A stretch of DNA of 64,000 nucleotides, from NCBI GenBank assembly GCA_943788675.1, contig CALSRE010000001.1, positions 299,400 to 363,399 of the forward strand. Reading direction: 5' to 3'. A program made the position numbers and the translations under genes. This DNA is from an uncultured bacterium (GTDB taxonomy: Bacteria > Fidelibacterota > Marinisomatia > Marinisomatales > Marinisomataceae). Of the stretch, positions 37,794-46,142 are shown one piece after another (positions within the stretch are counted from its first letter, which is position 1; each line of letters opens with the position of its first letter). The notes beneath the pieces are model-generated. The model worked only from the letters and a program-made list of their open reading frames with translations, had not been told where the DNA came from and searched no databases.

Positions 37794-38808
37794 TAATACG
37801 ATTTTTATCACTCTATTTTTAATTGGATGTTCAAGTGGTGGCGGGTCTAACCCAACTGATAGTCAAGATGGCAATAGTAATAATTCGATGTTATTTGATA
37901 TTGCAAATGCAACTAATTACAATAATGATGACCAAATTGAAGTTGTTACATGGAATGTTAAATTATTTCCAACGCCTGATGATGGTGAAAATTCATCTGA
38001 TTATGTTAAAGCATTACTTGAAAAATGGAATGCCGATATTTATTTATTACAAGAGATAAATTCAGAATCTAGCCTAATTTCTATGGTCAATTCTATGACC
38101 GATTATTCTTATATTGTTGATGACGAATCAGGAAATCTTGGTTTTGCATTAGTATACAAAGATGATTATATAACTTTTAACTCTAAAAATGAATTATGGT
38201 CAAACACTTCTAATTCTGATGATGGTGATTCAGATTATAATAATAATGCAGCATATCAGTTCGCAGATAGACCGCCAATGGAAAACTATTTAACATGGAG
38301 TGATGGAGTAGATTCATTTAATTTTTATTTAATTGGTATTCACTATAAATGTTGCGGTGACGGAGCATATAATGCTAATAATACTAAGGATGAAACAACT
38401 CGTAGACATCACGCTAGTCTTTTATTAAGCAATCATATTATATCTAATCGATCTAGTGATAATGTTATATTACTTGGAGATTTTAATAACGTTGGAGCTC
38501 AATCAATTACGAATCCTACACTCAGCCCTTTTACAGATCAGAATAATTTTAGTTCAGCTTCTTCATTTAAGTTAACAGATTTACAAATCTTAGAAGGTCC
38601 CTCAAGTGGATATTCTTGGCAAGGCTGGACAAGCTCTTATTCTGCTGCACATTTGGATCATATTATAATTAATCAACCAATGTTTGCTTACGATTCAGGT
38701 TCAATGGTTCAAGTAATATCAACTACCAATGAAACGGGACTAAGCGGTACGAATGTTTCTAATTTAATCTCAGATCATCAGCCAGTTATATACAGATTTT
38801 CCCCTTGA
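37780..38808 (+). CDS. DNase I-like (EEP) lipoprotein
   Basis: A 342-aa endonuclease/exonuclease/phosphatase-fold protein. After the lipobox FLIGC come a Ser/Gly linker and the EEP motifs: EVVTWNVKLF, LLQEINS (catalytic Glu), LIGIHYKC, LLGDFNNVG and C-terminal SDHQPVIYRF with the catalytic Asp-His. It should hydrolyse a phosphodiester or phosphomonoester at the cell envelope; an exported nuclease for nucleic-acid scavenging is plausible. It overlaps the cyclase gene by 14 bases and the next gene by 4. Confidence 0.85.
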   Translation: MKNFNNTIFITLFLIGCSSGGGSNPTDSQDGNSNNSMLFDIANATNYNNDDQIEVVTWNVKLFPTPDDGENSSDYVKALLEKWNADIYLLQEINSESSLISMVNSMTDYSYIVDDESGNLGFALVYKDDYITFNSKNELWSNTSNSDDGDSDYNNNAAYQFADRPPMENYLTWSDGVDSFNFYLIGIHYKCCGDGAYNANNTKDETTRRHHASLLLSNHIISNRSSDNVILLGDFNNVGAQSITNPTLSPFTDQNNFSSASSFKLTDLQILEGPSSGYSWQGWTSSYSAAHLDHIIINQPMFAYDSGSMVQVISTTNETGLSGTNVSNLISDHQPVIYRFSP

Positions 38809-39545
38809 AGAGATTTATTTATTATTTCTTTCTGTCCTCAATGTATTTTTCTATAGTTCTTTCTCAGGATTTTTCAAGAATTGACAATCAAATCAATAAC
38901 AAAAATTTTCGTGACGCTCAATTAATTTTGTTAGAATTAAATGAAGAATCTCCCAAAAATATCGATATATTGACAAGGTTATCAATTGTACATCATTTTA
39001 TTTCGGAATCTTCGAAAAATAAATCTCTTAAACGAGAAAATAGCAATAAAGCATTTGAATATATAAAAGATGCATACAATATTGCTCCTGAAAATCCTAA
39101 AGTATTAAAATGGTATGTTATTTCACTTGGAAAAACAGTTGAAAATAAAAGTATTCGTAAGCAAATAGAAGAGTCTAAAAATATTGAAAAAATATCCTTA
39201 GCTGTAATTAAAGAGTTACCTGATGATGAATATTGTTATAATATTTTAGGTCAATGGCATTATAGATTAGCAGATTTAAATGGGCCATCAAGGAGAATAG
39301 CATCCCTTTTATTTACAAATCCTCCTGAAGGTTCTTTCGAGAAAGCCAAATTTTTTTTAGAACAAAGCATCAAAATTAATCCAGAGTATATTGGTACTTA
39401 TTACTGGCTTGGAAAGACGTATATCAAATTAGGTGATACTAAAAAAGCTAATGAACTATTTAGGCAGGGTGTTGTTTTAGAAAGACCATTTAAAAGAGAA
39501 GAAGATATATTTATTAAAATGAATAAATTTTTGAAAAATAATTAA
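38805..39545 (+). CDS. Exported TPR protein, RMD-like
   Basis: A 246-aa exported protein (cleavage likely IVLS|QDF, about residue 20) with TPR-like helices throughout. The pattern KAFEYIKDAYNIAPENPKVLKWYV, ILGQWHYRLADL and YYWLGKTYIKLGDTKKANELF is like the 'regulator of microtubule dynamics' TPR group. The start is a TTG at 38805 overlapping the previous stop (TTGA); the basic KR then hydrophobic run supports it. It closes the rdgB-sprA-cyclase-EEP unit and overlaps the convergent gene by 4 bases. Function unknown. Confidence 0.75.
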   Translation: MKRFIYYFFLSSMYFSIVLSQDFSRIDNQINNKNFRDAQLILLELNEESPKNIDILTRLSIVHHFISESSKNKSLKRENSNKAFEYIKDAYNIAPENPKVLKWYVISLGKTVENKSIRKQIEESKNIEKISLAVIKELPDDEYCYNILGQWHYRLADLNGPSRRIASLLFTNPPEGSFEKAKFFLEQSIKINPEYIGTYYWLGKTYIKLGDTKKANELFRQGVVLERPFKREEDIFIKMNKFLKNN

Positions 39546-40258
39546 AGCTTTCTAACTTTTTTAAAATTTTTGGGAATTTTAAATTCATTAGGAAAAGCAT
39601 TTATTTTTTTGTGTGTGTTTAAATCAAAGTTGAAACTTCCATTATCATCTCTAGAAATAAATTTGACAATTACAATATCTTCGTCAATTCCATATTTGCT
39701 AAAATCTCCTGAAATATCAAACCAATTATTTTCAAATTTATTAATCTGTTCCTTCATTGTTTTTACAAAACCAGGCTCGAGGGATTTTTTAGTAAACCAG
39801 ATCTGAGTTGAATTAGACTCTCCAATTATAAGTTTATAAGCCTCAAATCCATTTATTTCTTCTGGAAATTCAGAGATAGAAAATTTCTCTATTTCATCAT
39901 CCTTATCTATTGCATCATCAATTTGATTTTCTTTCTTTTTTTCTAAAACTTCTTCAAAGGATTTCGATGTAAATTTTTTTTTGTTAAAGTTAATTTCCTT
40001 TATTGTTGAATCTTGAAATGATATCATTGTTCCATTATGCATATCTCTACTCATTAAGCGCGCAACCCCTTTTCCCTTAAAAGTAAATTTAACTTTTGAA
40101 AAATAGCCTTGCTCTGTGTATAAAATTTTTGATTCAGATTGCATTGATCCCATTTTAAATGATGCTGATACAGATGTTTCAACTAAGAAATTATTTTGTG
40201 AGAAAAGTGTACTTGTAAAAAATATAATGAATAATGTTTTAACTTTTAAAAAAGTCAA
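39542..40258 (-). CDS. Exported protein of unknown function (DUF4412-like)
   Basis: A 238-aa protein with a signal peptide (cleavage likely TLFS|QNN, near residue 20) and a beta-rich body (ILYTEQGYFSKVKFTFKG, ISEFPEEINGFEAYKLIIG, STQIWFTKKSL). It resembles DUF4412-type periplasmic proteins, but I am not certain. A charged Lys/Asp/Glu stretch lies at about residues 105-122. The start is a TTG at 40258, 4 bases after mdh, so it is probably the last gene of the rng-rplU-rpmA-mdh unit. Confidence 0.6.
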   Translation of the reverse strand: MTFLKVKTLFIIFFTSTLFSQNNFLVETSVSASFKMGSMQSESKILYTEQGYFSKVKFTFKGKGVARLMSRDMHNGTMISFQDSTIKEINFNKKKFTSKSFEEVLEKKKENQIDDAIDKDDEIEKFSISEFPEEINGFEAYKLIIGESNSTQIWFTKKSLEPGFVKTMKEQINKFENNWFDISGDFSKYGIDEDIVIVKFISRDDNGSFNFDLNTHKKINAFPNEFKIPKNFKKVRKL

Positions 40259-40262
40259 AAGA

Positions 40263-41198
40263 TTATAAACCTGTTTCTTGAACTGTTTTTTCTACTTCAG
40301 TTAGGGTGTTGTTTAAAGCTTCTTTTTCTTTATCGTTTAAATCAAAAGTAAGAACTTTTTCTACACCACCAGAACCAATAACTGTTGGGACACCGATAAA
40401 GTAACCGTTAACTCCAAATTCTCCATAGCACAACGCAGCACATGGAATAACTCTTTTTTTATCCCTAATGAAGCTTTCAACCATTTCTACTGCTGATTGA
40501 GCTGGAGCATAAAAAGCTGATCCTTTGCCAAAGAGTTTTACAATTTCACCTCCGCCAAATCTTGTTCTATCTTCTATGGATTTAATCGTTTCTTCACTTA
40601 GAAGCGAAGAAAGAGGAACTCCTCCTACTGTAGCTAGCCTACTTACTGGCACCATAGTATCTCCGTGTCCTCCAAGAACCACACAATTAACATCTTGTGA
40701 AGAAAGGTTGGTAGCTTCAGCAATAAATGCACGAAATCTTGCGCTATCTAAAGCTCCTGCCATTCCCACTACCTTGTTTTTGGAAAAGCCAGATATTTTA
40801 TGAAATGCATAGACCATTGCATCAAGAGGGTTAGAAACTACTATTACAAATGAATTAGGTGCATATTTTTTAACTTGATTCGCAACGTTTGTCATGATGT
40901 CAAGATTTTTTTGAAGTAGATCTTCTCTGTTCATGCCTGGTTGACGTGGGAACCCTGCAGTGATAACTACTACATCGGAATCTTTAATGTGTTCAAAGTT
41001 TGAAGTTCCAGATAACTTAGAATCATATCCATCGTGTGGTAATAATTGTGAAATATCTAAAGCTTTACCTTTCATAAAATTTTCAGCTTCAGGGATGTCT
41101 ACAATAACAATGTCGCCTAGTTCTTTCTGAGCAGATAGTAGTGCAATGTTGCCGCCAACTTGACCGCCACCAATCAATGCTATTTTAGGTCTAGACAT
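40263..41198 (-). CDS. mdh: Malate dehydrogenase
   Basis: An NAD-dependent malate/oxaloacetate enzyme of the LDH-like type, 311 aa. The Rossmann motif GGGQVGGN is at residues 11-18. Substrate arginines lie in GFPRQPGMNREDL; Arg after GFP-x-Q, with the pattern PRQPGM, marks malate rather than lactate specificity. The catalytic His is in GGHGDTM. It is part of the TCA cycle with fumC and korAB in this window. It starts 3 bases after rpmA, so it is expressed with ribosomal proteins and RNase G/E. Confidence 0.96.
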   Translation of the reverse strand: MSRPKIALIGGGQVGGNIALLSAQKELGDIVIVDIPEAENFMKGKALDISQLLPHDGYDSKLSGTSNFEHIKDSDVVVITAGFPRQPGMNREDLLQKNLDIMTNVANQVKKYAPNSFVIVVSNPLDAMVYAFHKISGFSKNKVVGMAGALDSARFRAFIAEATNLSSQDVNCVVLGGHGDTMVPVSRLATVGGVPLSSLLSEETIKSIEDRTRFGGGEIVKLFGKGSAFYAPAQSAVEMVESFIRDKKRVIPCAALCYGEFGVNGYFIGVPTVIGSGGVEKVLTFDLNDKEKEALNNTLTEVEKTVQETGL

Positions 41199-41201
41199 AT
41201 C

Positions 41202-41456
41202 TTAATTTAATTCTTGAACGCTAACAAAGGTAGTACCACCTTTTTTGCTAAACTTAACTAGGCCATGAGATGTAGCAAAAAGAGTGTCATCATTTCCTCT
41301 TTTAACATTTCTTCCAGGATGATATCTTGTTCCACGTTGCTTAATAATGATTCCACCAGCTAGGATTGACTGACCGTCTGAAACTTTAACTCCAAGCCTT
41401 TTAGCATTTGAATCTCTACCGTTTCTTGAACTACCCTGTCCTTTCTTATGAGCCAT
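41202..41456 (-). CDS. rpmA: 50S ribosomal protein bL27
   Basis: An 84-aa ribosomal protein near the peptidyl-transferase centre. The N-terminus [16 protein letters not shown] and [16 protein letters not shown] are diagnostic. The N-terminus has no cleavable Firmicutes-type leader. SD-like AAGG lies eight bases upstream. It sits 12 bases after rplU. Confidence 0.98.
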   Translation of the reverse strand: MAHKKGQGSSRNGRDSNAKRLGVKVSDGQSILAGGIIIKQRGTRYHPGRNVKRGNDDTLFATSHGLVKFSKKGGTTFVSVQELN

Positions 41457-41468
41457 ATTTAGTACCTT

Positions 41469-41840
41469 TTATTTTTTGTCTTCAGTTTTCTTTGCAGTTT
41501 TCTTTGCAGCTGGTTTTTTTGCCTTTGCTGCAGTAATTGACTGAATTTGTAATAATGTTAAGTCTTGTCGATGTCCACGTTTTCTTTGATAACCTTTTCT
41601 TCTCTTCTTTTTAATTACTGTGACCTTTGAGTCTCTTGAATGCTCAAGAACTTTAGCGCTTACATTATAGCTAGCTAGATCTTTTGAATCAAAGAGGTTT
41701 TTATCTTTGACTGAAACAGCCTTGACATTTTCAAATTTAATAGTCTTGCCTTCAGCAACATCGATCTTAGAATTAACTAAGAGCTTATCACCTTTAGCGA
41801 CTTTATACTGCTTTCCATATATTTCAACAATTGCAAACAT
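41469..41840 (-). CDS. rplU: 50S ribosomal protein bL21
   Basis: A 123-aa L21: FAIVEIYGKQYKVAKGDKL at the start and KKRRKGYQRKRGHRQ with the rRNA-binding basic patch. An Ala/Lys-rich tail of about 20 residues (AKKPAAKKTAKKTEDKK) extends beyond the bacterial core and is probably disordered. No SD is visible. It lies 33 bases after rng in the common rng-rplU-rpmA order. Confidence 0.98.
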   Translation of the reverse strand: MFAIVEIYGKQYKVAKGDKLLVNSKIDVAEGKTIKFENVKAVSVKDKNLFDSKDLASYNVSAKVLEHSRDSKVTVIKKKRRKGYQRKRGHRQDLTLLQIQSITAAKAKKPAAKKTAKKTEDKK

Positions 41841-41873
41841 AGCGTGGGAACTTAATAGCTAATTTTGTCCTTT

Positions 41874-43376
41874 TCAAGTACCGATTTCATTTGTTATATC
41901 TTTAGAATCAGACATCTTTGTAAATCTAAATTCATTCTTATTCATTGAATCGTCTGTAATTACTTTTAAGTACACAAAATTTTTCCACATTAAGCTTATA
42001 TAATCTCTAGTTTTTTCTTTCTTTAAATAGTCAGCTAATCGTGGGTGTAGAAATAATTTTAATCGTAAATCTTTATGCTTCTTTTTATAATCACGCAACC
42101 AATAATCAATTCTTGTAAGAAGGGTGTCCTTTGAAAGAATTCTTCCATTTCCAGCACATACCTCACAACAATCAGTTAAGGAATCCATTATACTTAGACC
42201 AGTTCTTTCTCTAGTCATTTCAAGTACTCCAAATTCTGAAATTTGAGATACAGCTACTTTAGCACGATCTTTTCGAAGCTCTTTCTTCATTTCTAAAAAA
42301 ATCTTTTTTCTATTTTCAGGTTTTACCATATCGATAAAGTCTATAAGAATTAATCCCGATAAGTGTCTCAATCTTAGTTGAGCACACACTTCTTTAGCAG
42401 CTTCCAAATTAATTTTTAAAGAATTTTCTTCATGGCCCTTTTTGCCAACAAATTTTCCGCTATTAACATCAACAACTACCATAGCCTCGGTTCTTTCAAT
42501 AATTAGATAGGCGCCGCTTTTAAGCCATGCTTTTTTTCTTAACAATTTCATCATTGAATTGTCAATGCCACTATGTTTAAAAAGAGGCTCTCTTTTTCTG
42601 TAATGTTCTAAGGCATCCCCTATATCAAGAGCATCTTCTTTTACCATCTTATAAATTTTATTATAGTCGTCTTTTGAATCAACGATGATTTTTTCTACTT
42701 TTTCACTAATTAAATCTCTCAGAACGTTTGAAGTAACCTTTAAGTCATCATGAATAAGTGCCGGAGCTTTATTTTTTTCTGCTTTATTTAGTAGGTCATT
42801 GTACTTGCCTGTTGAGTTTTTATAATCATTTTCTATTTGAGCATCAGTTTTTCCTTCAGCAACAGTTCGTAAGATCATGCCTAATCCTGGTTTCTTGATG
42901 CTTAATGCTATCTTTTTTAATCTTCTTCTTTCAAACTTATCCCTCATTTTTTTAGATACACCAATGTATTTTGATTTTGGAATTAGTACGATAAATCTTC
43001 CCGCAATAGAAAGTTCAGTTGTAACGCGAGCTCCTTTCTTATCAAAAGGTTCTTTTATTACTTGAACAATAATTTCTTGTCCAGGTTGTAATAGGACATC
43101 AATTTCTTTTGAGTGTTTTGTTTTTTCATTTTTTTCGGCAATTAATTCAGAATCTGATATTTCTGAAAATGGTAAAAACGCATTTGCCCCTTGGCCAATA
43201 TTAACAAACGCTGCTTGCATCCCAGGGATAACATTTTCAACTATTCCTTTGTAAATATTACCCACTGTTCTTTCTTGTGATTGCTTATCAACATGTAGCT
43301 CTGCAAGCTTGCCATTTTCTGTAACGGCAATGCGTGTTTCACCTACTCCTTTGCTGATGTAGATTTCTTTCTTCAT
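41874..43376 (-). CDS. rng: Ribonuclease G/E
   Basis: A 500-aa endoribonuclease of the RNase E/G family that cuts AU-rich single-stranded RNA and matures rRNA. An N-terminal S1 domain (GNIYKGIVENVIPGMQAAFVNIG, then basic insertions) precedes the catalytic DNase I-like domain with D303 (DVNSGKF) and D346 (LIDFID). The Zn-link CCEVCAGNG lies near residue 405. The two Asp positions equal those of E. coli RNase E. There is no long C-terminal scaffold, so it is RNase G-like in size. A GAGG SD sits 10 bases before the ATG and is masked by the leader hairpin described separately. It leads the rplU-rpmA-mdh unit. Confidence 0.95.
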   Translation of the reverse strand: MKKEIYISKGVGETRIAVTENGKLAELHVDKQSQERTVGNIYKGIVENVIPGMQAAFVNIGQGANAFLPFSEISDSELIAEKNEKTKHSKEIDVLLQPGQEIIVQVIKEPFDKKGARVTTELSIAGRFIVLIPKSKYIGVSKKMRDKFERRRLKKIALSIKKPGLGMILRTVAEGKTDAQIENDYKNSTGKYNDLLNKAEKNKAPALIHDDLKVTSNVLRDLISEKVEKIIVDSKDDYNKIYKMVKEDALDIGDALEHYRKREPLFKHSGIDNSMMKLLRKKAWLKSGAYLIIERTEAMVVVDVNSGKFVGKKGHEENSLKINLEAAKEVCAQLRLRHLSGLILIDFIDMVKPENRKKIFLEMKKELRKDRAKVAVSQISEFGVLEMTRERTGLSIMDSLTDCCEVCAGNGRILSKDTLLTRIDYWLRDYKKKHKDLRLKLFLHPRLADYLKKEKTRDYISLMWKNFVYLKVITDDSMNKNEFRFTKMSDSKDITNEIGT

Positions 43377-43385
43377 CTGTGTATA

Positions 43386-43431
43386 ACCTCATTTTGTCAG
43401 GAATATCTGACTTTTTACTTTGAATTGAGGT
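43386..43431 (-). promoter_or_regulatory. Leader hairpin masking the rng Shine-Dalgarno
   Basis: In the minus-strand RNA, ACCUCA (43431-43426) pairs with UGAGGU (43391-43386), which is the SD region of rng. Inside lies a second stem GUCAG/CUGAC (43411-43407 with 43400-43396) with a 6-nt loop. The inner stem brings the outer arms together, so the SD would be sequestered. Leader-based autocontrol is established for E. coli rne, but homology to that leader is not claimed. The pairing is read directly; function is inferred. Confidence 0.5.
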
Positions 43432-43498
43432 AAGAAGAAATTTTTATAAGAAAATTATCTTTTACTTTAAAAAAAATTATAAAAAAACTGTTTAGCAT

Positions 43499-43520
43499 TT
43501 AGCTTCAAAATTAGCTTCAA
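43499..43520 (+). repeat. Short direct repeat in the rng/cysQ gap
   Basis: TTAGCTTCAA occurs at 43499-43508 and again at 43511-43520, one 12-base step apart, in the 203-base gap between the divergent rng and cysQ-like genes. It could be a pair of protein-binding half-sites or simple drift in AT-rich DNA. The rest of the gap holds the rng leader and a -10 at 43566. Confidence 0.4.
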
Positions 43521-43565
43521 GCCTCAAATTCATATTAATTTAACGAAATTTACATTTAAAATACA

Positions 43566-43571
43566 TATAAT
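43566..43571 (+). promoter_or_regulatory. Consensus -10 element, near-leaderless
   Basis: An exact TATAAT lies 8 bases before the cysQ-like ATG at 43580. A start point 6-8 bases downstream would coincide with, or sit just ahead of, the ATG. No SD exists in this leader. No convincing -35 is visible. Confidence 0.4.
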
Positions 43572-43579
43572 CAAGTCTA

Positions 43580-44359
43580 ATGTTTAATGAAGAGTTAATA
43601 GCAGCAAAAGTAGCATCTAGAAATGCGGGCAAGATTTTAATGGATTTCTATGGGAGCGATAATAAAGAAATTGAGTTAAAAGGCATAGACAACCCAGTAA
43701 CGATTGCAGATAAAAAAGCTGATAAATATCTATATGAATTCTTATCAGGAGAATTTCCAGATGATGGTTGGCTATCAGAAGAAACAGTTGATACAAAAGA
43801 AAGATTATTAAAAGATAGAGTATGGATTGTAGACCCTCTAGATGGAACAAAAGAATTTATAGAAGGAGTGCCACACTTTTCAGTTAGTATTGCACTAGTA
43901 AAAAACGGTGAACCGGTAGTTGGTGTTATTTATAATCCTGCAAAAAATGAAATGTTTTCTTGTCAAAAAGGAAAAGGAATGTACTATAATGGGTCTAAAA
44001 TGAAAATAAGTTCTAATAAATCTTTAGCAGAATCCTCAATAGTTGTCAGTAGAAGCGAATTAAAAAGGAATGAATGGGATCCTTATAAAGATAAATTTAA
44101 GGAAATCAATCCAATTGGTAGTGTTGCATATAAATTAGCTCTTGTGAGCGCTGGTAAATACGACATCTTTGCAACGATTGCCCCAAAAAATGAATGGGAT
44201 ATTTGTGCTGGAGATTGTTTGATTAATGAATCAGGTGGAACTTTTAAAACAATTAATGATAAAAAAATTATTTATAATCAAAAGAAAACACTTGTTACAG
44301 ATACAATTATAGCCTCAAATTCTACATTATTTGAGGGGGTTTCAGATTTACTTTTTTAG
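43580..44359 (+). CDS. Inositol-monophosphatase family, CysQ-like 3'(2'),5'-bisphosphate nucleotidase
   Basis: A 259-aa Mg-dependent Li-sensitive-type phosphatase. The metal/catalytic motif WIVDPLDGTKEFIEG with a preceding EE (LSEETVD) and the C-terminal WDICAGDCLINESGG are as in CysQ. CysQ removes 3'-phosphoadenosine 5'-phosphate; an inositol-phosphate or other sugar-phosphate substrate cannot be excluded. It is followed after 39 bases by the glutaryl-CoA dehydrogenase gene. Confidence 0.85.
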   Translation: MFNEELIAAKVASRNAGKILMDFYGSDNKEIELKGIDNPVTIADKKADKYLYEFLSGEFPDDGWLSEETVDTKERLLKDRVWIVDPLDGTKEFIEGVPHFSVSIALVKNGEPVVGVIYNPAKNEMFSCQKGKGMYYNGSKMKISSNKSLAESSIVVSRSELKRNEWDPYKDKFKEINPIGSVAYKLALVSAGKYDIFATIAPKNEWDICAGDCLINESGGTFKTINDKKIIYNQKKTLVTDTIIASNSTLFEGVSDLLF

Positions 44360-44398
44360 TTTAAAAATCCGTTTATTAACATAAATTAAATTTAACAG

Positions 44399-45568
44399 AT
44401 GAAATATATAGGACCAGATTTTTGCAACATTACATCACTCTTATCTGATGAAGAGTTATTAATTCAGAAAACTGCAAATGAATTTGTAGCTAAAGAATTT
44501 TTGCCAGTTGTAAATGATTATTATGAAAAAGGTTCATTTCCAAAAGAATTAATAGGAAGGATGGGTGATTTAGGTTTTTTCGGCGCGACACTTCCTAAAA
44601 AATATGGAGGCAGTGAAATTAGTAGTACTGCATATGGACTAATAATGCAAGAACTTGAAAAAGGCGATTCTGGCCTTAGATCAGTTTGTAGCGTCCAAGG
44701 CGGATTGGTAATGTATCCAATTTTTGAATATGGCTCAGAAGAGCAAAAAGAAAAATGGCTACCTAAACTTGCTGCTGGAAAAGCAGTAGGATGTTTTGGT
44801 CTAACAGAATCAAATCACGGATCAGATCCAGGAGGAATGACTACAAAAGCAGTCAAAGATGGAGACGATTGGATAATTAACGGTTCAAAAATGTGGATTA
44901 CTAATGGATCTATTGCTGACGTTGCTGTTGTTTGGGCTAAAGATGAAGAAGGGGTGGTCAGAGGATTTTTGCTTGAAAAAGGTATGGAAGGATTTTCTGC
45001 AACAAACATTCATGGTAAAATGAGTTTAAGAGCATCAATCACATCTGAATTATTTATGAAAGATGTTAGAGTTTCTGACAAAAATAGATTACCTGGAATA
45101 GAAGGTTTGAAAGGACCTTTATCATGTTTAACTCAAGCTAGATATTCTATTGTTTGGGGTACTATTGGTGCAGCAATTGACTGCTATGAGGTTGCACTTA
45201 GTTATAGTAAGGATAGAAAACAGTTTTCCAAACCAATTGCAGGTTTTCAATTAACACAACAAAAACTAGTCAATATGGTTCAAGAAATAACCAAAGCTCA
45301 ATTGCTTGCATTGCAGTTAGGTAAGCTAAAAGATGAAAATCTATTAGATTTTTCTCATATATCTTTAGGTAAAAAAAATAATGTAGCAATTGCTAGAGAT
45401 TGTGCAAAAAGTGCTCGTGAAATTTTAGGTGCAAATGGTATTATGGATGATTACTCAGTTATGAGACATATGATGAATCTTGAAACAGTATATACATATG
45501 AAGGTACTCATGAAATTCATACACTTATTCTTGGACAAAAAATTACAGATATACCAGCTTTTGAATAG
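44399..45568 (+). CDS. gcdH: Glutaryl-CoA dehydrogenase-like acyl-CoA dehydrogenase
   Basis: A 389-aa FAD acyl-CoA dehydrogenase close to glutaryl-CoA dehydrogenase, which oxidises and decarboxylates glutaryl-CoA (lysine/tryptophan breakdown) to crotonyl-CoA. Evidence is LRSVCSVQGGLVMYPIFEYG (the Arg that binds the distal carboxylate in GCDH), FGLTESNHGSDPGGM, WITNGSIADVAVVWAK, and the catalytic E368 in TYEGTHEIHTLILGQKITDIPAF. It should pass electrons to the ETF encoded at 50.2 kb. The 3' end overlaps convergent birA by 26 bases. No SD is present. Confidence 0.9.
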   Translation: MKYIGPDFCNITSLLSDEELLIQKTANEFVAKEFLPVVNDYYEKGSFPKELIGRMGDLGFFGATLPKKYGGSEISSTAYGLIMQELEKGDSGLRSVCSVQGGLVMYPIFEYGSEEQKEKWLPKLAAGKAVGCFGLTESNHGSDPGGMTTKAVKDGDDWIINGSKMWITNGSIADVAVVWAKDEEGVVRGFLLEKGMEGFSATNIHGKMSLRASITSELFMKDVRVSDKNRLPGIEGLKGPLSCLTQARYSIVWGTIGAAIDCYEVALSYSKDRKQFSKPIAGFQLTQQKLVNMVQEITKAQLLALQLGKLKDENLLDFSHISLGKKNNVAIARDCAKSAREILGANGIMDDYSVMRHMMNLETVYTYEGTHEIHTLILGQKITDIPAFE

Positions 45569-46142
45569 CTTTATCTATCGATTCAATTATTTTACATAAA
45601 ATATCTTCCCTATTATATTCATCTCCCGTTTGCCTGAGTAAAGAGGTGCTTTTTACTTTTGAGGATGAATCAATTTTATCTAATTCTAAATTCGAATTTA
45701 TATTCATACCTATGCTTAGCGCTTGATATGGTTTAGTATTTATCGAGCCTAGATTAGATAATAAAATTCCAGCAATTTTTTCTCCATTAATATATATATC
45801 ATTTGGCTTCTTTTGATATCCAATAATCTGAAATTTTTTTAATGTATGTAGTACAGCTTTACATGCTTCGTCGACTAAGGATTGATCAAAGTTATGCTGA
45901 TTTCCCAAAATGATACTGAATGTTAAATCCTTGTATGGTTCACTAAACCAACTTTTATTATATGTGCCTTTGCCTGCAGTTTGATTGTCAGTAATGACAA
46001 TTTTCCCTAAGGAGTTTGACTGATATTTTTTATCCAGTGCAATGTCTAAAGTTGACTCTACTTCATCGTAGTAAATAAATGAAGAGCTACCAGATTTAAT
46101 CCAATTAGTATTTAGATAAATATCTTTTAATTTTAACTGCAA
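45543..46142 (-). CDS. birA: Biotin--[acetyl-CoA-carboxylase] ligase
   Basis: A 199-aa class I biotin protein ligase without the N-terminal DNA-binding domain, so it is an enzyme only and not a repressor. It has NQTAGKGTYNKSWFSE (biotinyl-AMP loop), KKPNDIYINGEKIAGIL and a C-terminal helical part. In the loop the usual GRGRxGR arginines are replaced (GKGTYNK), as partly seen in Bacteroidota (GRGQRGNSW), and the W of KWPND is K. The start is a TTG inside the LysM gene's last codons (10-base overlap). Confidence 0.85.
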   Translation of the reverse strand: MQLKLKDIYLNTNWIKSGSSSFIYYDEVESTLDIALDKKYQSNSLGKIVITDNQTAGKGTYNKSWFSEPYKDLTFSIILGNQHNFDQSLVDEACKAVLHTLKKFQIIGYQKKPNDIYINGEKIAGILLSNLGSINTKPYQALSIGMNINSNLELDKIDSSSKVKSTSLLRQTGDEYNREDILCKIIESIDKAIQKLVYL

